DNA of 32,745 bases from an uncultured Lachnospiraceae bacterium. Its GTDB lineage: Bacteria; Bacillota; Clostridia; Lachnospirales; Lachnospiraceae. The position numbers were made by a program, and so were the translations under genes. This document shows positions 8,812-17,345 of the stretch, one piece after another. The notes under the pieces were generated by a model that saw only the letters and a list, made by a program, of their open reading frames with translations, ran no database searches and was not told where the DNA came from. The stretch's first letter is position 1. Each line of letters starts with the position of its first letter. The stretch spans positions 1 through 32,745 of the forward strand of contig CADBPC010000018.1 in NCBI GenBank assembly GCA_902796425.1. Reading direction: 5' to 3'.

Positions 8812-8820
8812 GAGAAAAAT

Positions 8821-10191
8821 TTGGCAGATATCAACATTTATTCAGAAGTAACTCCCGAGCTTGACCGTCTTGCCTCGATGGCGGCAAAACAGGACGCCAT
8901 CGAGCAGGCGCTTTATACGAAGTTTGATGTCAAAAGAGGCCTTCGCGATTTCAACGGAAAGGGTGTCCTTGCGGGACTGACCAATGTCTGTGAAATCAAG
9001 GCAAAGAAGATTGTCAACGGTGAAGAGGTGCCGGATTTCGGGCATATTATTTACCGCGGATACCAGATTGAGGACCTGATCCAGGGTTTTGTAAAGGAAA
9101 ACCGCTTCGGATTTGAAGAAATGGCGTACCTTCTGCTGTTCGGCTTTCTTCCCACCAGGGAGGAGTTGGCACAGTTCGAGGAGATGCTGGTTTTTTACCG
9201 GAGCCTTCCGACCAAATTTGTCCGCGACATTATCATGAAGGCGCCCAGCTCCGACATGATGAACACGCTGGCAAGAAGTGTCCTGACACTTTATTCTTAT
9301 GATGACAGGGCGGACGATACTTCGCTTGCAAATGTCCTTCGCCAGAGTCTTCAGCTGATCAGCCTTTTTCCGATGCTCTCGATCTACGGGTATCAGGCGT
9401 ATAATCATTACGAGCTGGGGCAGAGCCTGTACATTCACCAGCCGCTGTCCGGCGGCTCCATCGCCGAGAATATCCTTCACCTCTTAAGGCCGGATTCAAA
9501 GTATTCGGATCTGGAGGCCAAGATTCTGGATGTGGCGCTCGTGCTGCATATGGACCACGGCGGAGGAAATAACTCGGCATTTACGACACATGTCGTAACC
9601 TCCACAATGACGGACACCTATTCCGTAATTGCGGCAGCGCTCGGCTCCCTTAAGGGGCCCAGGCACGGCGGTGCGAACATCAAGGTTGTCCGGATGTTTG
9701 ATGACATGAAGAAGACGCTTCATGACTGGACCGACGAAGAAGAGGTTTCGCAGTATCTGCTCAAGCTCCTTCGCGGTGCGGCCTTTGACCATGCAGGCCT
9801 TATTTACGGCGTCGGCCATGCGGTTTATTCGAAATCGGATCCCCGCGCGGTTATCTTAAAGCAGTATGTCGAGCAGCTGGCAAAATACAACCACCGTGAA
9901 GAGGAGTTCCGCCTGTATTCTCTTGTGGAGCGTCTGGCACCGCAGGTAATTGCGGGAGAGAGGAAGATGTATAAGGGCGTCTGCATAAACGTCGACTTCT
10001 ACTCGGGCTTTGTCTATCAGATGCTCGGCCTTCCGCTCGAATTATTCACACCGCTGTTTGCCATGGCGAGAATTGTCGGCTGGAGTGCTCACCGCATGGA
10101 AGAGCTTTCGAACAACGGCAAAATTATCCGCCCCGCATACAGGGCAATCTGTAAGGAGCAGGACTACATTCCGATGGATGAAAGAGCTTGA
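8821..10191 (+). CDS. gltA: Citrate synthase (TTG start)
   Basis: A 456-residue enzyme that condenses acetyl-CoA and oxaloacetate to citrate. Visible active-site elements are H246 in MDHGGGNN, H282 in GPRHGGAN, GVGHAVYSKSDPRA (oxaloacetate-binding region) and the catalytic aspartate D392 in NVDFYSG. The start is TTG at 8821, preceded by TAGGAGAAAAAT; no ATG fits the N-terminus. The protein has an N-terminal extension relative to the short bacterial forms. A 2-methylcitrate synthase activity cannot be excluded from sequence alone. Being next to thrC suggests supply of 2-oxoglutarate and glutamate for amino acid synthesis rather than a full TCA cycle, which is an inference. Confidence 0.93.
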   Translation: MADINIYSEVTPELDRLASMAAKQDAIEQALYTKFDVKRGLRDFNGKGVLAGLTNVCEIKAKKIVNGEEVPDFGHIIYRGYQIEDLIQGFVKENRFGFEEMAYLLLFGFLPTREELAQFEEMLVFYRSLPTKFVRDIIMKAPSSDMMNTLARSVLTLYSYDDRADDTSLANVLRQSLQLISLFPMLSIYGYQAYNHYELGQSLYIHQPLSGGSIAENILHLLRPDSKYSDLEAKILDVALVLHMDHGGGNNSAFTTHVVTSTMTDTYSVIAAALGSLKGPRHGGANIKVVRMFDDMKKTLHDWTDEEEVSQYLLKLLRGAAFDHAGLIYGVGHAVYSKSDPRAVILKQYVEQLAKYNHREEEFRLYSLVERLAPQVIAGERKMYKGVCINVDFYSGFVYQMLGLPLELFTPLFAMARIVGWSAHRMEELSNNGKIIRPAYRAICKEQDYIPMDERA

Positions 10192-10194
10192 TTT

Positions 10195-12123
10195 ATGGCA
10201 GCTTTTATCTGTTTAATTCTTATGGGCACTTTCAGTGCCCTTTATATATGCGCTCTGTATTGCAGCGACGCCGCGCGCGGACTCCTGCAGAGGTTTCTGT
10301 GTGCGGAAAAAAAGAAACAGCTGGCAGCGGCCGGCGCAGCGTTTGCCGCGCTCTTTGCGGGAGCTGTTTTCACCGCTCTTATGCTGTCAGAAAACCGTTT
10401 TATCTACTGCTGGGATTACGGCGATTACTGGACGAGGAGCTTCCGGCAGGCAGGGTTTATGTTTTCCGATCCCGCAGGGTGCCTAAGGAGTCTTATTACT
10501 TCCGTCCGGTACGATGAATACAATGTCCTTCTGCCTTCTCTGATCAGTCTCCCGATGCACCTTTTCGGATACAGCTTCGAGAGTTATGTCCTTTGCTGCT
10601 ATGTTTTCTTTCTTGCCCCGGCACTCCCGGTGCAGGCTCTTGCCTGCCTTCTTGCGGTGGAAGGTGATCCCGCAAAAGAGTGCGGGATCAGGCAGTGGAT
10701 CCGGGCGCTCCTTGCGGCCATGCTCATGCCCGTCAGCTACTATGCGCTTCTTCGCGGCTATATCGACGCGGGCTGCCTTGTGCCTGCTGCCTTTATGCTC
10801 CTTATGACAATGGAGTGGAAGGCGGGGTCGCTGGAAAGAAGACAGATCCTGCGGGATATCCTGATGGCAGTCATGATGCTCGCCGCCTTTGTCGAGAGGA
10901 GGTATTTTGCCTATTACGGGGTCGGAATCGGCGCGGCTCTTGTCTTTGTGAGCCTTATGGAAGTGATTCGAAGACGCAGGGAAGGGTCTTTAAGAAAGGC
11001 GGTATTTGCCGCTGCAATTAACCTTTGCATTACCGGCGGATTTCTGATAGTATCACTACTTGCCTTCCTTCGCCCTCTTGTTCACCGGGCGCTTTCCGGC
11101 GGATACGCCGGGCAGTATGAAGCCTACGATCTTCCCCTGAATCTTAAAATTGCGGGATTTGCCGGAAGGTTTGGCCTGATATGTGTTATCTGCGCTGCTG
11201 CGGCAGCAGCGGCGGACATCTGTTTCCTTGTCCTTCGAAAGGAAGGGAAAACGGGGCCCCGGGAAGTGCGCGCGGATTTAAGCGTGCGATCACTCGCAGC
11301 CGGTATCTGCGTCTTTGTCTGTGCGGCGGCTTTTTCAACTGTACAGGCCTTCGGCATTCATCATGTATATCTGGCTGTATGTCCCCTGCTGGTTCTGGAC
11401 TGTGCTTTTGCCGGCAGGGTCGCGGGCGCTTCCTGTTTCAGTAAAGGAAGCAGGGCGCAAAAAGCGATCGTCCCGGCAGTACTTGCAGGGCTTTGGCTTG
11501 TGAATTTCCTTGTGTGTTATGTGCCTGTCCCGGGCGATTCACTGTCCTATAAGGACGACTACACGCAGGATGCGGTCCCTGGCCTTTTTGCAAGGCGCTA
11601 CTGTCCGCTTAAGAGAAATGATATTGATGAACTGCGACGCCTTTTCGGCGATCTGGAAAGGTGTGCTGCAGGCGATGATGCCGACGGGAGGCAGGTCTAT
11701 GTGCTCGGCGGCAGTTTTATTCTCAATGCCGACCTGATCCGCTCGGTCAATAAGCCGTATGGGGATGATGAGTGCCCGTGGCTTTTGCCTGCGGCGGACG
11801 TGGATCTTCGGGACGGGTTTTCGACGTATCTGCTGAAAGCGGACTATGTGGTTACGTCCGATCCGGTGCAGACCTATCTGCCGGAGGGAACGCAGGATGT
11901 AATAGCCTACCCGGCGTCGCTTATCCGGGACGGGAACAGCATTCTCGGAAGACATTACAGAAAACTGCCCGGCGTTTACATGCTGGACGGCGCTGCGGCT
12001 GAGATCTATGAAAAGGTTTCCGATCCGGTTTCAGAGGAGCTTGACATGCTCGCCGCATATTATGACAGGAAATATCCCGGCATGGAGTATCTGTTCCGGG
12101 ACAGAATAACAGACGAAAGATGA
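10195..12123 (+). CDS. Polytopic membrane protein, GT-C glycosyltransferase-like
   Basis: A 642-residue membrane protein. About ten hydrophobic helices cover residues 1 to about 450, followed by a soluble domain of some 170 residues that would lie outside the cell. Between the first helices is an acidic aromatic segment, CWDYGDYW (residues 72-79), placed where GT-C glycosyltransferases carry their catalytic acidic motif in the first outer loop; DEYNVLLPSLISLP follows, as is common in that superfamily. GT-C enzymes move sugars from polyprenyl-phosphate carriers to glycans or proteins. I do not recognise a named family, so the function is inferred from architecture only. The start is three bases after gltA and has only a weak ribosome binding site. 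The pepP-like gene follows after ten bases. Confidence 0.6.
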   Translation: MAAFICLILMGTFSALYICALYCSDAARGLLQRFLCAEKKKQLAAAGAAFAALFAGAVFTALMLSENRFIYCWDYGDYWTRSFRQAGFMFSDPAGCLRSLITSVRYDEYNVLLPSLISLPMHLFGYSFESYVLCCYVFFLAPALPVQALACLLAVEGDPAKECGIRQWIRALLAAMLMPVSYYALLRGYIDAGCLVPAAFMLLMTMEWKAGSLERRQILRDILMAVMMLAAFVERRYFAYYGVGIGAALVFVSLMEVIRRRREGSLRKAVFAAAINLCITGGFLIVSLLAFLRPLVHRALSGGYAGQYEAYDLPLNLKIAGFAGRFGLICVICAAAAAAADICFLVLRKEGKTGPREVRADLSVRSLAAGICVFVCAAAFSTVQAFGIHHVYLAVCPLLVLDCAFAGRVAGASCFSKGSRAQKAIVPAVLAGLWLVNFLVCYVPVPGDSLSYKDDYTQDAVPGLFARRYCPLKRNDIDELRRLFGDLERCAAGDDADGRQVYVLGGSFILNADLIRSVNKPYGDDECPWLLPAADVDLRDGFSTYLLKADYVVTSDPVQTYLPEGTQDVIAYPASLIRDGNSILGRHYRKLPGVYMLDGAAAEIYEKVSDPVSEELDMLAAYYDRKYPGMEYLFRDRITDER

Positions 12124-12133
12124 GATAGAGCAG

Positions 12134-13996
12134 ATGGAAGAGAACATTTATGCATTAAGACTCAAAGAACTGCGCCGGGTCATGAAGGAGCACGATGTGA
12201 CTGCGCTCCTGATTCCTACGGCAGACGCCCACGGTTCGGAATATGTCGCGGATTTCTATAAGGCAAGGGAGTACTACAGCGGTTTTACAGGCTCTGCCGG
12301 AACGCTGGTGGTTACTCTCTATGAGGCGGCGCTCTGGACAGACGGAAGATATTTTATCCAGGCGAGGCAGGAGCTGGATGGAAGCGGCGTAATGCTGCAA
12401 AGATCCGGAGAGCCGGGAGTTCCCGGTATCCATGAGTTTTTGAAGGAAAGGCTTTCTTCGGGAGGGACTCTTGCCTTCGACGGCGCATGCGTATCCCGCT
12501 CGGAGGGTGAATCGCTGGAAAATGATCTCTCCCCCTGCGGCGTCAAAATCGTCTGGGATCTTGACCTTGCAGGAGAAGCCTGGAAGGACAGACCTGCGCT
12601 CCCCTCATCACCCGTCCGTATCCTGGAGGAGCGTTATACCGGCGAGAGCGTAAGGGACAAGCTGACGCGGCTGCGCGAGAGAATGGCAGGCGAGGGCGCA
12701 AAATACTATATTACGGAAAAGCTGGATGAAGTCATGTGGCTGTTCAACATCCGCGGCTGTGACGTGGAGTGCAATCCGGTGGCGCTTTCCTATGCCTTTA
12801 TCAGCGAAGAGGAGCAGTATATCTTCCTGAGAAAAGATGCGGTCACACCGGAATTTGTCCGGTATGCGGCGGAGGCGGAAATCCAGGTAAAGGAATACGA
12901 AACCTTCCATGATTTTATTTCAACCAGGACCTACGGCGGAAAGATTCTGATCGATCCCGACAAAATCAGCTACAAAACCTTCATGAACCTGCGCGCCGCT
13001 TTCTCCGAGTGCCATGTGCGGATCACGGATCAGCTGGCGCAGACCTTCAGTCCGGTTGAATATATGAAATCCGTCAAGAACAGCACGGAGATCAGCAATT
13101 TCAAGGATATTTATATTGAAGACAGCGCGGTCCTTACGAAGTTTATCTATCAGATTAAGAAGCTCAGCCGCTTAAATCCGGAGTCAGATATCCTGACAGA
13201 AGCAGACGGCACTCCCGTAACGGAGGGGAGCGCCGCGGCGTACCTGGACGGCCTTCGGAGCAGGATTAAGGATTATGTAGAGCTTTCCTTCCCGACGATC
13301 AGCGCATATGGCCCCAGCGCGGCGATGATGCACTACGAGCCGGATGAAAAGGGCGGAGCGGTCCTTAAAAAAGAAGGAATGCTCCTTGTTGATTCCGGCG
13401 GACATTATCTCAGGGGAACGACGGATGTTACCAGGACCTTCAGCCTCGGACCCGTCACGGAGGAAATGATAAGGGATTATACCCTGACGGCCGTGAGCGT
13501 ATTCCAGCTCCAGGAATGCGTCTTTATGGAGGGATGCAGCGGAATTGCGCTGGACATTCTTGCCCGCGAACCCATGTGGAAAAACGGCATGGATTATAAA
13601 TGCGGAACCGGGCACGGCATCGGGTATCTTCTGAATGTCCACGAAGGGCCGCAGACCATCCGCTTCCGGAAGAGAGCCGCTGCGGATATGACGCCGTTTG
13701 CGGAGGGCATGGTGATTTCCGACGAACCCGGCGTCTATAAGGACGGAAAATACGGAATCCGGATCGAGACCATCCTTCTTACGGTTCACAACCAGACAAC
13801 AGCGGACGGAAAATTCCTTTCCTTCGAGCCGCTGACTTTCGTACCGCTCGACAGAGACCTGATCAATCCGGACCTCCTTACGCAGAAGACAAGGGCTGCC
13901 CTTAACGCCTATCATGCAAGGACACTGGAGGTCCTTCTGCCGTATATGACGGAGGAAGAAGGCGCGTGGCTTAAGGAGCAGTGCAGGGAAATTTAG
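12134..13996 (+). CDS. Xaa-Pro aminopeptidase (M24B metallopeptidase)
   Basis: A 620-residue cytoplasmic peptidase that removes N-terminal residues preceding proline. It has two creatinase-type N-terminal domains (about 1-160 and 170-310) and a C-terminal pita-bread catalytic domain. Metal ligands are visible: D420 in LLVDSGGHY, D431 in TTDVTRT, the histidine in GTGHGIGYLLNVHEGP, the glutamate in SDEPGVY and the glutamate in GIRIETILL. The three-domain length fits the eukaryote-like APP1 class common in Clostridia rather than the 440-residue PepP class. The ATG is preceded by only a weak purine stretch. The ncRNA promoter follows within 30 bases of the stop. Confidence 0.93.
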   Translation: MEENIYALRLKELRRVMKEHDVTALLIPTADAHGSEYVADFYKAREYYSGFTGSAGTLVVTLYEAALWTDGRYFIQARQELDGSGVMLQRSGEPGVPGIHEFLKERLSSGGTLAFDGACVSRSEGESLENDLSPCGVKIVWDLDLAGEAWKDRPALPSSPVRILEERYTGESVRDKLTRLRERMAGEGAKYYITEKLDEVMWLFNIRGCDVECNPVALSYAFISEEEQYIFLRKDAVTPEFVRYAAEAEIQVKEYETFHDFISTRTYGGKILIDPDKISYKTFMNLRAAFSECHVRITDQLAQTFSPVEYMKSVKNSTEISNFKDIYIEDSAVLTKFIYQIKKLSRLNPESDILTEADGTPVTEGSAAAYLDGLRSRIKDYVELSFPTISAYGPSAAMMHYEPDEKGGAVLKKEGMLLVDSGGHYLRGTTDVTRTFSLGPVTEEMIRDYTLTAVSVFQLQECVFMEGCSGIALDILAREPMWKNGMDYKCGTGHGIGYLLNVHEGPQTIRFRKRAAADMTPFAEGMVISDEPGVYKDGKYGIRIETILLTVHNQTTADGKFLSFEPLTFVPLDRDLINPDLLTQKTRAALNAYHARTLEVLLPYMTEEEGAWLKEQCREI

Positions 13997-14019
13997 CAAT
14001 AAGCGAAATAACATGGCAC

Positions 14020-14048
14020 TTTACCGCCCGGAAACCGCATGATATACT
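14020..14048 (+). promoter_or_regulatory. Sigma-A promoter with extended -10, upstream of the small RNA
   Basis: TTTACC (14020-14025) and TATACT (14043-14048) are separated by 17 bases, with TGA directly before the -10 hexamer as an extended -10 element. The predicted start near 14055 coincides with the first base of the long closing stem of the RNA described next. Confidence 0.7.
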
Positions 14049-14054
14049 GAAAGC

Positions 14055-14253
14055 ACCTGAAACGTACAGGTCCTGTTATTTTGAACCTACAAATACTTTA
14101 AACGGGAGTCTTACATCGATGGCATGGCTGTCACGCCCTCAGCTGCTGCTCCTTGCAGCGGCCCGGGTCAGGGGAAGGCAAAAGTGACACTGCGGACACC
14201 CACCTGGCCGAGGCTAGGAGTCAAAGTACAGGAGGCGTTTCGGGTTTCTTTTT
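14055..14253 (+). ncRNA. ssrS: Rod-shaped structured small RNA, probably 6S RNA
   Basis: No plausible gene covers this stretch, but it folds as one long rod. The ends pair through 14055-14064 with 14236-14245 (ten pairs, one G-U). Then TCCTGT 14071-14076 pairs with 14228-14233, TTTGA 14080-14084 with 14221-14225, and CCTA 14086-14089 with 14215-14218. A large open bubble follows (14090-14128 facing 14190-14214). TGTCAC 14129-14134 then pairs with 14184-14189, and an 8-bp apical hairpin sits at 14142-14149/14155-14162. The closing stem runs into TTTCTTTTT, so it doubles as terminator. Length near 200 nt, a central bubble and a strong own promoter are the hallmarks of 6S RNA, which binds RNA polymerase as a promoter mimic. 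The structured RNA is well supported; the 6S name is inferred. Confidence 0.62.
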
Positions 14254-14281
14254 GTCCGGATACCGGCAGGCTTGATACGGA

Positions 14282-14300
14282 ATCCGGGTTCATCCGGGTT
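14282..14300. repeat. Tandem pair of ATCCGGGTT
   Basis: ATCCGGGTT occurs at 14282-14290 and 14292-14300, one base apart, between the small RNA and the inverted repeat upstream of ylxM. It may be part of a regulatory site or chance. Confidence 0.4.
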
Positions 14301-14311
14301 TATGATTATAC

Positions 14312-14352
14312 GCCGCCCGGGTGTCAAGAAAAAAGCTTGACACCCGGGCGGC
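14312..14352. repeat. Perfect 17-bp inverted repeat overlapping the ylxM-ffh promoter
   Basis: The arms 14312-14328 and 14336-14352 are exact reverse complements, with a seven-base loop AAAAAAG. There is no T-run after either arm, so it does not look like a terminator. The right arm contains the -35 hexamer TTGACA of the following promoter. It could be an operator for a dimeric repressor or form a cruciform. Confidence 0.8.
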
Positions 14353-14365
14353 TTCCATGTACAAT
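14337..14365 (+). promoter_or_regulatory. Near-consensus sigma-A promoter for the ylxM-ffh operon
   Basis: A consensus TTGACA (14337-14342) is followed after exactly 17 bases by TACAAT (14360-14365). Transcription should begin near 14372, leaving about 50 bases of leader before the ylxM start. The -35 box is inside the right arm of the 17-bp inverted repeat. Confidence 0.8.
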
Positions 14366-14421
14366 GACGTGGTTGCGGCAGGCAGCTTTTGCCGCAGCTT
14401 GCTGCCCGGAGGTGATTTGGA

Positions 14422-14781
14422 ATGACAGAGCAGTCCGAGGGACTCAGGAAAATGGTGGAGCAGGGACTCCTGTTTGATTATTACGGGTGTCTGCTTACGC
14501 AGCAGCAGCAAAGACTTTATCAGGATGCGGTCTGTGAGGACATGTCCTTATCCGAGATATCGCAGCTCGAAGGCATCAGCCGCCAGGCTGTCTCGGACCA
14601 GATCCAGAGAACGACGAAAAAGCTTCGGGAATATGAAGAGAAGCTCCGGCTGATTGAGAAGTTTTCGGCGATCAGGGATCTGTGTGACAGCAGACTTTCC
14701 GGAGATGACAGCGCCGGCGGGCCCTCCGCCGAAGAGCTGCTCGCCGATTTGAGACGTATCCGCTCTTATATACAGGATTGA
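14422..14781 (+). CDS. ylxM: YlxM-family HTH protein (UPF0122)
   Basis: A 119-residue protein that in Firmicutes and mycoplasmas is encoded directly before ffh and is thought to act with the signal recognition particle. It has a sigma-70 region 4-like helix-turn-helix: LTQQQQRLYQDAV, then LSEISQLEGISRQAVSDQIQ (about residues 48-67), followed by a charged coiled-coil helix. The ribosome binding site GGAGGTGAT is well placed before the ATG. The C-terminal 30 residues are variable. The stop lies six bases before the ffh ATG. Confidence 0.92.
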   Translation: MTEQSEGLRKMVEQGLLFDYYGCLLTQQQQRLYQDAVCEDMSLSEISQLEGISRQAVSDQIQRTTKKLREYEEKLRLIEKFSAIRDLCDSRLSGDDSAGGPSAEELLADLRRIRSYIQD

Positions 14782-14787
14782 TTGAAT

Positions 14788-16182
14788 ATGGCATTTGAGA
14801 GCTTATCCGAGAAACTGAATAATGTTTTCAAAAACCTCAGAAAAAAGGGGAAGCTGACTGAGGACGATGTCCGCGCCGCGCTCAAGGAAGTCAAGATGGC
14901 GCTTCTCGAAGCGGATGTCAACTTCAAGGTTGTCAAGCAGTTTGTCAATTCCATACAGGAAAGAGCGGTCGGCGAAGAGGTCATGAACGGCCTCAATCCC
15001 GCACAGCAGGTCATCAAAATCGTCAATGAAGAGATGATCTCGCTCATGGGGAGTGAGACGACAGAGCTCACCTATCAGCCCGGCAAGGAAATCACCGTCA
15101 TCATGATGTGCGGCCTCCAGGGCTCCGGTAAGACAACAACCGCCAGCAAGCTCGCGGGCAAGATAAAGCAGAAGGGAAAACGGCCCCTTCTTGCGGCACT
15201 TGACGTCTACAGGCCCGCAGCTATCAAACAGCTCCAGGTCAACGGTGAAAAGGTGGGCGTACCCGTCTTTTCGATGGGGGATTCCGTAAGCCCCGTCAAT
15301 ATTGCCAAAGCCGCTGTCAGCCATGCGATGAAGAATAACAACGATGTTGTTTTCCTTGATACCGCAGGCCGCCTGCAGATCGATGAAGACATGATGCAGG
15401 AGCTGGAGGACATTAAGGCAGGAGTCACGGTTCACCAGTCGATCCTTGTTGTGGATGCCATGACCGGCCAGGAAGCTGTCAACGTCGCCAAGACCTTCAA
15501 TGACAGAGTCGGCATCGACGGCGTTATCCTTTCCAAGATGGACGGCGATACCAGAGGCGGCGCAGCCCTTTCCGTAAAAGCGGTCACCGGTAAGCCGATC
15601 CTGTACGTAGGTATGGGAGAAAAGCTCACGGATCTGGAGCAGTTTTATCCCGACCGTATGGCGAGCCGGATCCTCGGAATGGGCGATGTCCTGACCCTGA
15701 TTGAGAAGGCGCAGGATGCGCTGGACAAGAATGACGAGGAGCAGAGCCGTGAAATGGCGGACAGGCTCGGCAAGGGAAAGTTTGACTTCAACGACTACCT
15801 CGCGAGCATGAAGCAGATGCGCAAGATGGGCGGCCTTACGAGCATTATGGGAATGCTGCCCGGAATGGGAATCGGACTGGATCCCTCGGAGCTTGAAGGC
15901 GCGATCGACGAGAAGAAGATGGCCCGGATGGAAGCGATCGTCCTGTCCATGACGCCGCAGGAGCGGGCAAATCCCAAGCTCCTTACACCTCAGAGAAAAT
16001 ATCGCATTGCCAAAGGAAGCGGCAACGATATTGCCGAGGTCAACCGCTTCATCAAGCAGTTTAAGGCGATGCAGGATATGATGAAGAAGATGCCCGGCAT
16101 GATGAAGGGAAAAAGAAGAAATCCCTTCGGCGGTTTTCCGGGATTCGGCGGAGGAAGGGGCCGCGGAGGATTCCCGTTCTGA
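14788..16182 (+). CDS. ffh: Signal recognition particle protein Ffh
   Basis: A 464-residue SRP GTPase that binds signal sequences of nascent membrane and exported proteins and docks with FtsY. It has an N domain (1 to about 85), then a G domain with GLQGSGKTTT from residue 109, DVYRPAAIKQL, DTAGRL, SKMDGDTRGGAAL and GMGEKLTDLEQF. The methionine-rich M domain follows, with SIMGMLPGMG, MTPQERANP and RIAKGSGN for SRP RNA binding. The tail is glycine- and arginine-rich (FGGGRGRGGF). The ATG at 14788 gives the family's standard MAFESLSEKL start; a TTG two codons earlier is also near the AGGA site. The SRP RNA gene itself is not seen in the window. Confidence 0.98.
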   Translation: MAFESLSEKLNNVFKNLRKKGKLTEDDVRAALKEVKMALLEADVNFKVVKQFVNSIQERAVGEEVMNGLNPAQQVIKIVNEEMISLMGSETTELTYQPGKEITVIMMCGLQGSGKTTTASKLAGKIKQKGKRPLLAALDVYRPAAIKQLQVNGEKVGVPVFSMGDSVSPVNIAKAAVSHAMKNNNDVVFLDTAGRLQIDEDMMQELEDIKAGVTVHQSILVVDAMTGQEAVNVAKTFNDRVGIDGVILSKMDGDTRGGAALSVKAVTGKPILYVGMGEKLTDLEQFYPDRMASRILGMGDVLTLIEKAQDALDKNDEEQSREMADRLGKGKFDFNDYLASMKQMRKMGGLTSIMGMLPGMGIGLDPSELEGAIDEKKMARMEAIVLSMTPQERANPKLLTPQRKYRIAKGSGNDIAEVNRFIKQFKAMQDMMKKMPGMMKGKRRNPFGGFPGFGGGRGRGGFPF

Positions 16183-16297
16183 CGCATTATTATGTAAAAG
16201 TTCGGCTGCGCATAAGCGCCGCTGTTCTTAATAGAATTTACCCGTCCGCGGAATAAACCGGTCACGGCGGGAAAACAAAGCAATAAAGGAGATAATT

Positions 16298-16540
16298 ATG
16301 GTAAAGATCAGACTTGCAAGACACGGACAGAAGAGAGAAGCTATCTACCGCATCGTGGTTCAGGAAGCTTCCCAGCCCAGAAACGGAAAAGCCATCGACG
16401 AGCTTGGCTTCTACAATCCCAACACAGATCCCGCGACCATCAAGATCGATGTCGAGAAGGCAAATGAGTGGATCACCAAGGGCGCACAGCCTACAACAGT
16501 TGTCAGAAAGCTCATCAAGGCAGCTGCAATGCAGGCCTGA
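16298..16540 (+). CDS. rpsP: 30S ribosomal protein S16
   Basis: An 80-residue ribosomal protein needed for 30S assembly. The N-terminal MVKIRLARHGQKREAIYRIV and ELGFYNP are diagnostic. A strong ribosome binding site (AAAGGAGAT) precedes the ATG. The 115 bases between ffh and rpsP hold a short GC-rich inverted repeat near 16207-16222 but no clear promoter, so rpsP probably shares the ffh transcript. Followed by khpA, rimM and trmD, as in most Firmicutes. Confidence 0.98.
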   Translation: MVKIRLARHGQKREAIYRIVVQEASQPRNGKAIDELGFYNPNTDPATIKIDVEKANEWITKGAQPTTVVRKLIKAAAMQA

Positions 16541-16568
16541 GTACTTCGGTTAACATTTGGGGAATACT

Positions 16569-16823
16569 ATGAAGGAATTAGTTGAGGTAATCGCAAAAGC
16601 GCTTGTCGAGAATCCCGACAAGGTTGTGGTTACTGAGAGAAAAGAAGGAAAGATCACCAAGGTCGATCTGCGTGTTGCGCGCAGCGATATGGGCAAGGTC
16701 ATCGGGAAACAGGGGAGAATTGCAAAAGCCCTGCGCACCGTAGTGAAAGCTGCTTCCTCTATAGATGATTCCATCGTTGATGTGAACATCGACTCGGACG
16801 AGCCGACGGAATCAGCAGAGTAA
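16569..16823 (+). CDS. khpA: KH-domain RNA-binding protein KhpA (YlqC)
   Basis: An 84-residue single KH domain protein with GKVIGKQGRIAKALR, the GXXG RNA-binding loop. In Firmicutes KhpA forms homodimers or pairs with KhpB (Jag) and affects small RNA and cell division control. The ATG at 16569 has GGGGA five bases upstream; a TTG four codons earlier is less likely. The acidic tail (DSDEPTESAE) is usual. Lies between rpsP and rimM and is probably co-transcribed with them. Confidence 0.95.
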   Translation: MKELVEVIAKALVENPDKVVVTERKEGKITKVDLRVARSDMGKVIGKQGRIAKALRTVVKAASSIDDSIVDVNIDSDEPTESAE

Positions 16824-16826
16824 AGC

Positions 16827-17345
16827 ATGGTTGATCGATTTCAGATAGGCGTCATCGCGGGCACGCACGGCGTAAAAGGAGATGTAAAGATTTTCCCTAC
16901 GACCGACGATCCCGCGAGATTTAAAAAACTTAAGACTGTGATCCTTGCGGGCAGGAAGTCGGAGAGCGTTGTTGCAATCAGCAATGTGCGGCTCTCCGGC
17001 AAATTTGTTATTGCCAGGCTCGAAGGAATCGATGACATGGACAAGGCGAGGCTCCTTCGCGAGAGCACGCTCTGGATTCCGAGAGAGGATGCGGTTCCTC
17101 TCCCTCCGGGAAAATACTATGTCCCGGATCTTATCGGAATCTCCGTCCGGCTTGAGGACGGGAGTGTTCTCGGCGAGCTGACCGATGTGATCTTCACCGG
17201 TGCAAACGATGTGTACCAGGTGACGACGCCGGACGGCAGAAACGTTCTTCTTCCTGTCATTGACGATTGTATCATCGAACTTAAGCCGGAGGAGGGGTAT
17301 GCCGTCGTTCGCCCGCTTCCCGGTCTTCTTGATATTTATTTATGA
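16827..17345 (+). CDS. rimM: Ribosome maturation factor RimM
   Basis: A 172-residue protein that assists maturation of the 30S head and binds S19. The N-terminal RimM domain starts [20 protein letters not shown]; the C-terminal PRC-barrel has [26 protein letters not shown] and LLPVIDDCI. The start is three bases after the khpA stop without a strong ribosome binding site, which suggests translational coupling. Its stop overlaps the trmD start (ATGA). Confidence 0.96.
   Translation: MVDRFQIGVIAGTHGVKGDVKIFPTTDDPARFKKLKTVILAGRKSESVVAISNVRLSGKFVIARLEGIDDMDKARLLRESTLWIPREDAVPLPPGKYYVPDLIGISVRLEDGSVLGELTDVIFTGANDVYQVTTPDGRNVLLPVIDDCIIELKPEEGYAVVRPLPGLLDIYL

Noticed and set aside
13981..14187. 68-codon open frame across the pepP end and the small RNA
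   Set aside because: No ribosome binding site, unusual composition, and it overlaps the paired arms of a structured RNA.
14055..14253. SRP (4.5S) RNA, considered because ffh is next door
   Set aside because: The conserved SRP domain IV sequence with its GGAA tetraloop flanked by the ACC/GUCAGG elements is not present in matching form, and the overall fold has a central bubble that SRP RNA lacks.
14305..14342. Minus-strand promoter from TTGACA in the left arm of the 17-bp inverted repeat and TATAAT at 14305-14310
   Set aside because: The spacing is 11 bases, too short for sigma-A, and there is no gene facing that way before pepP.
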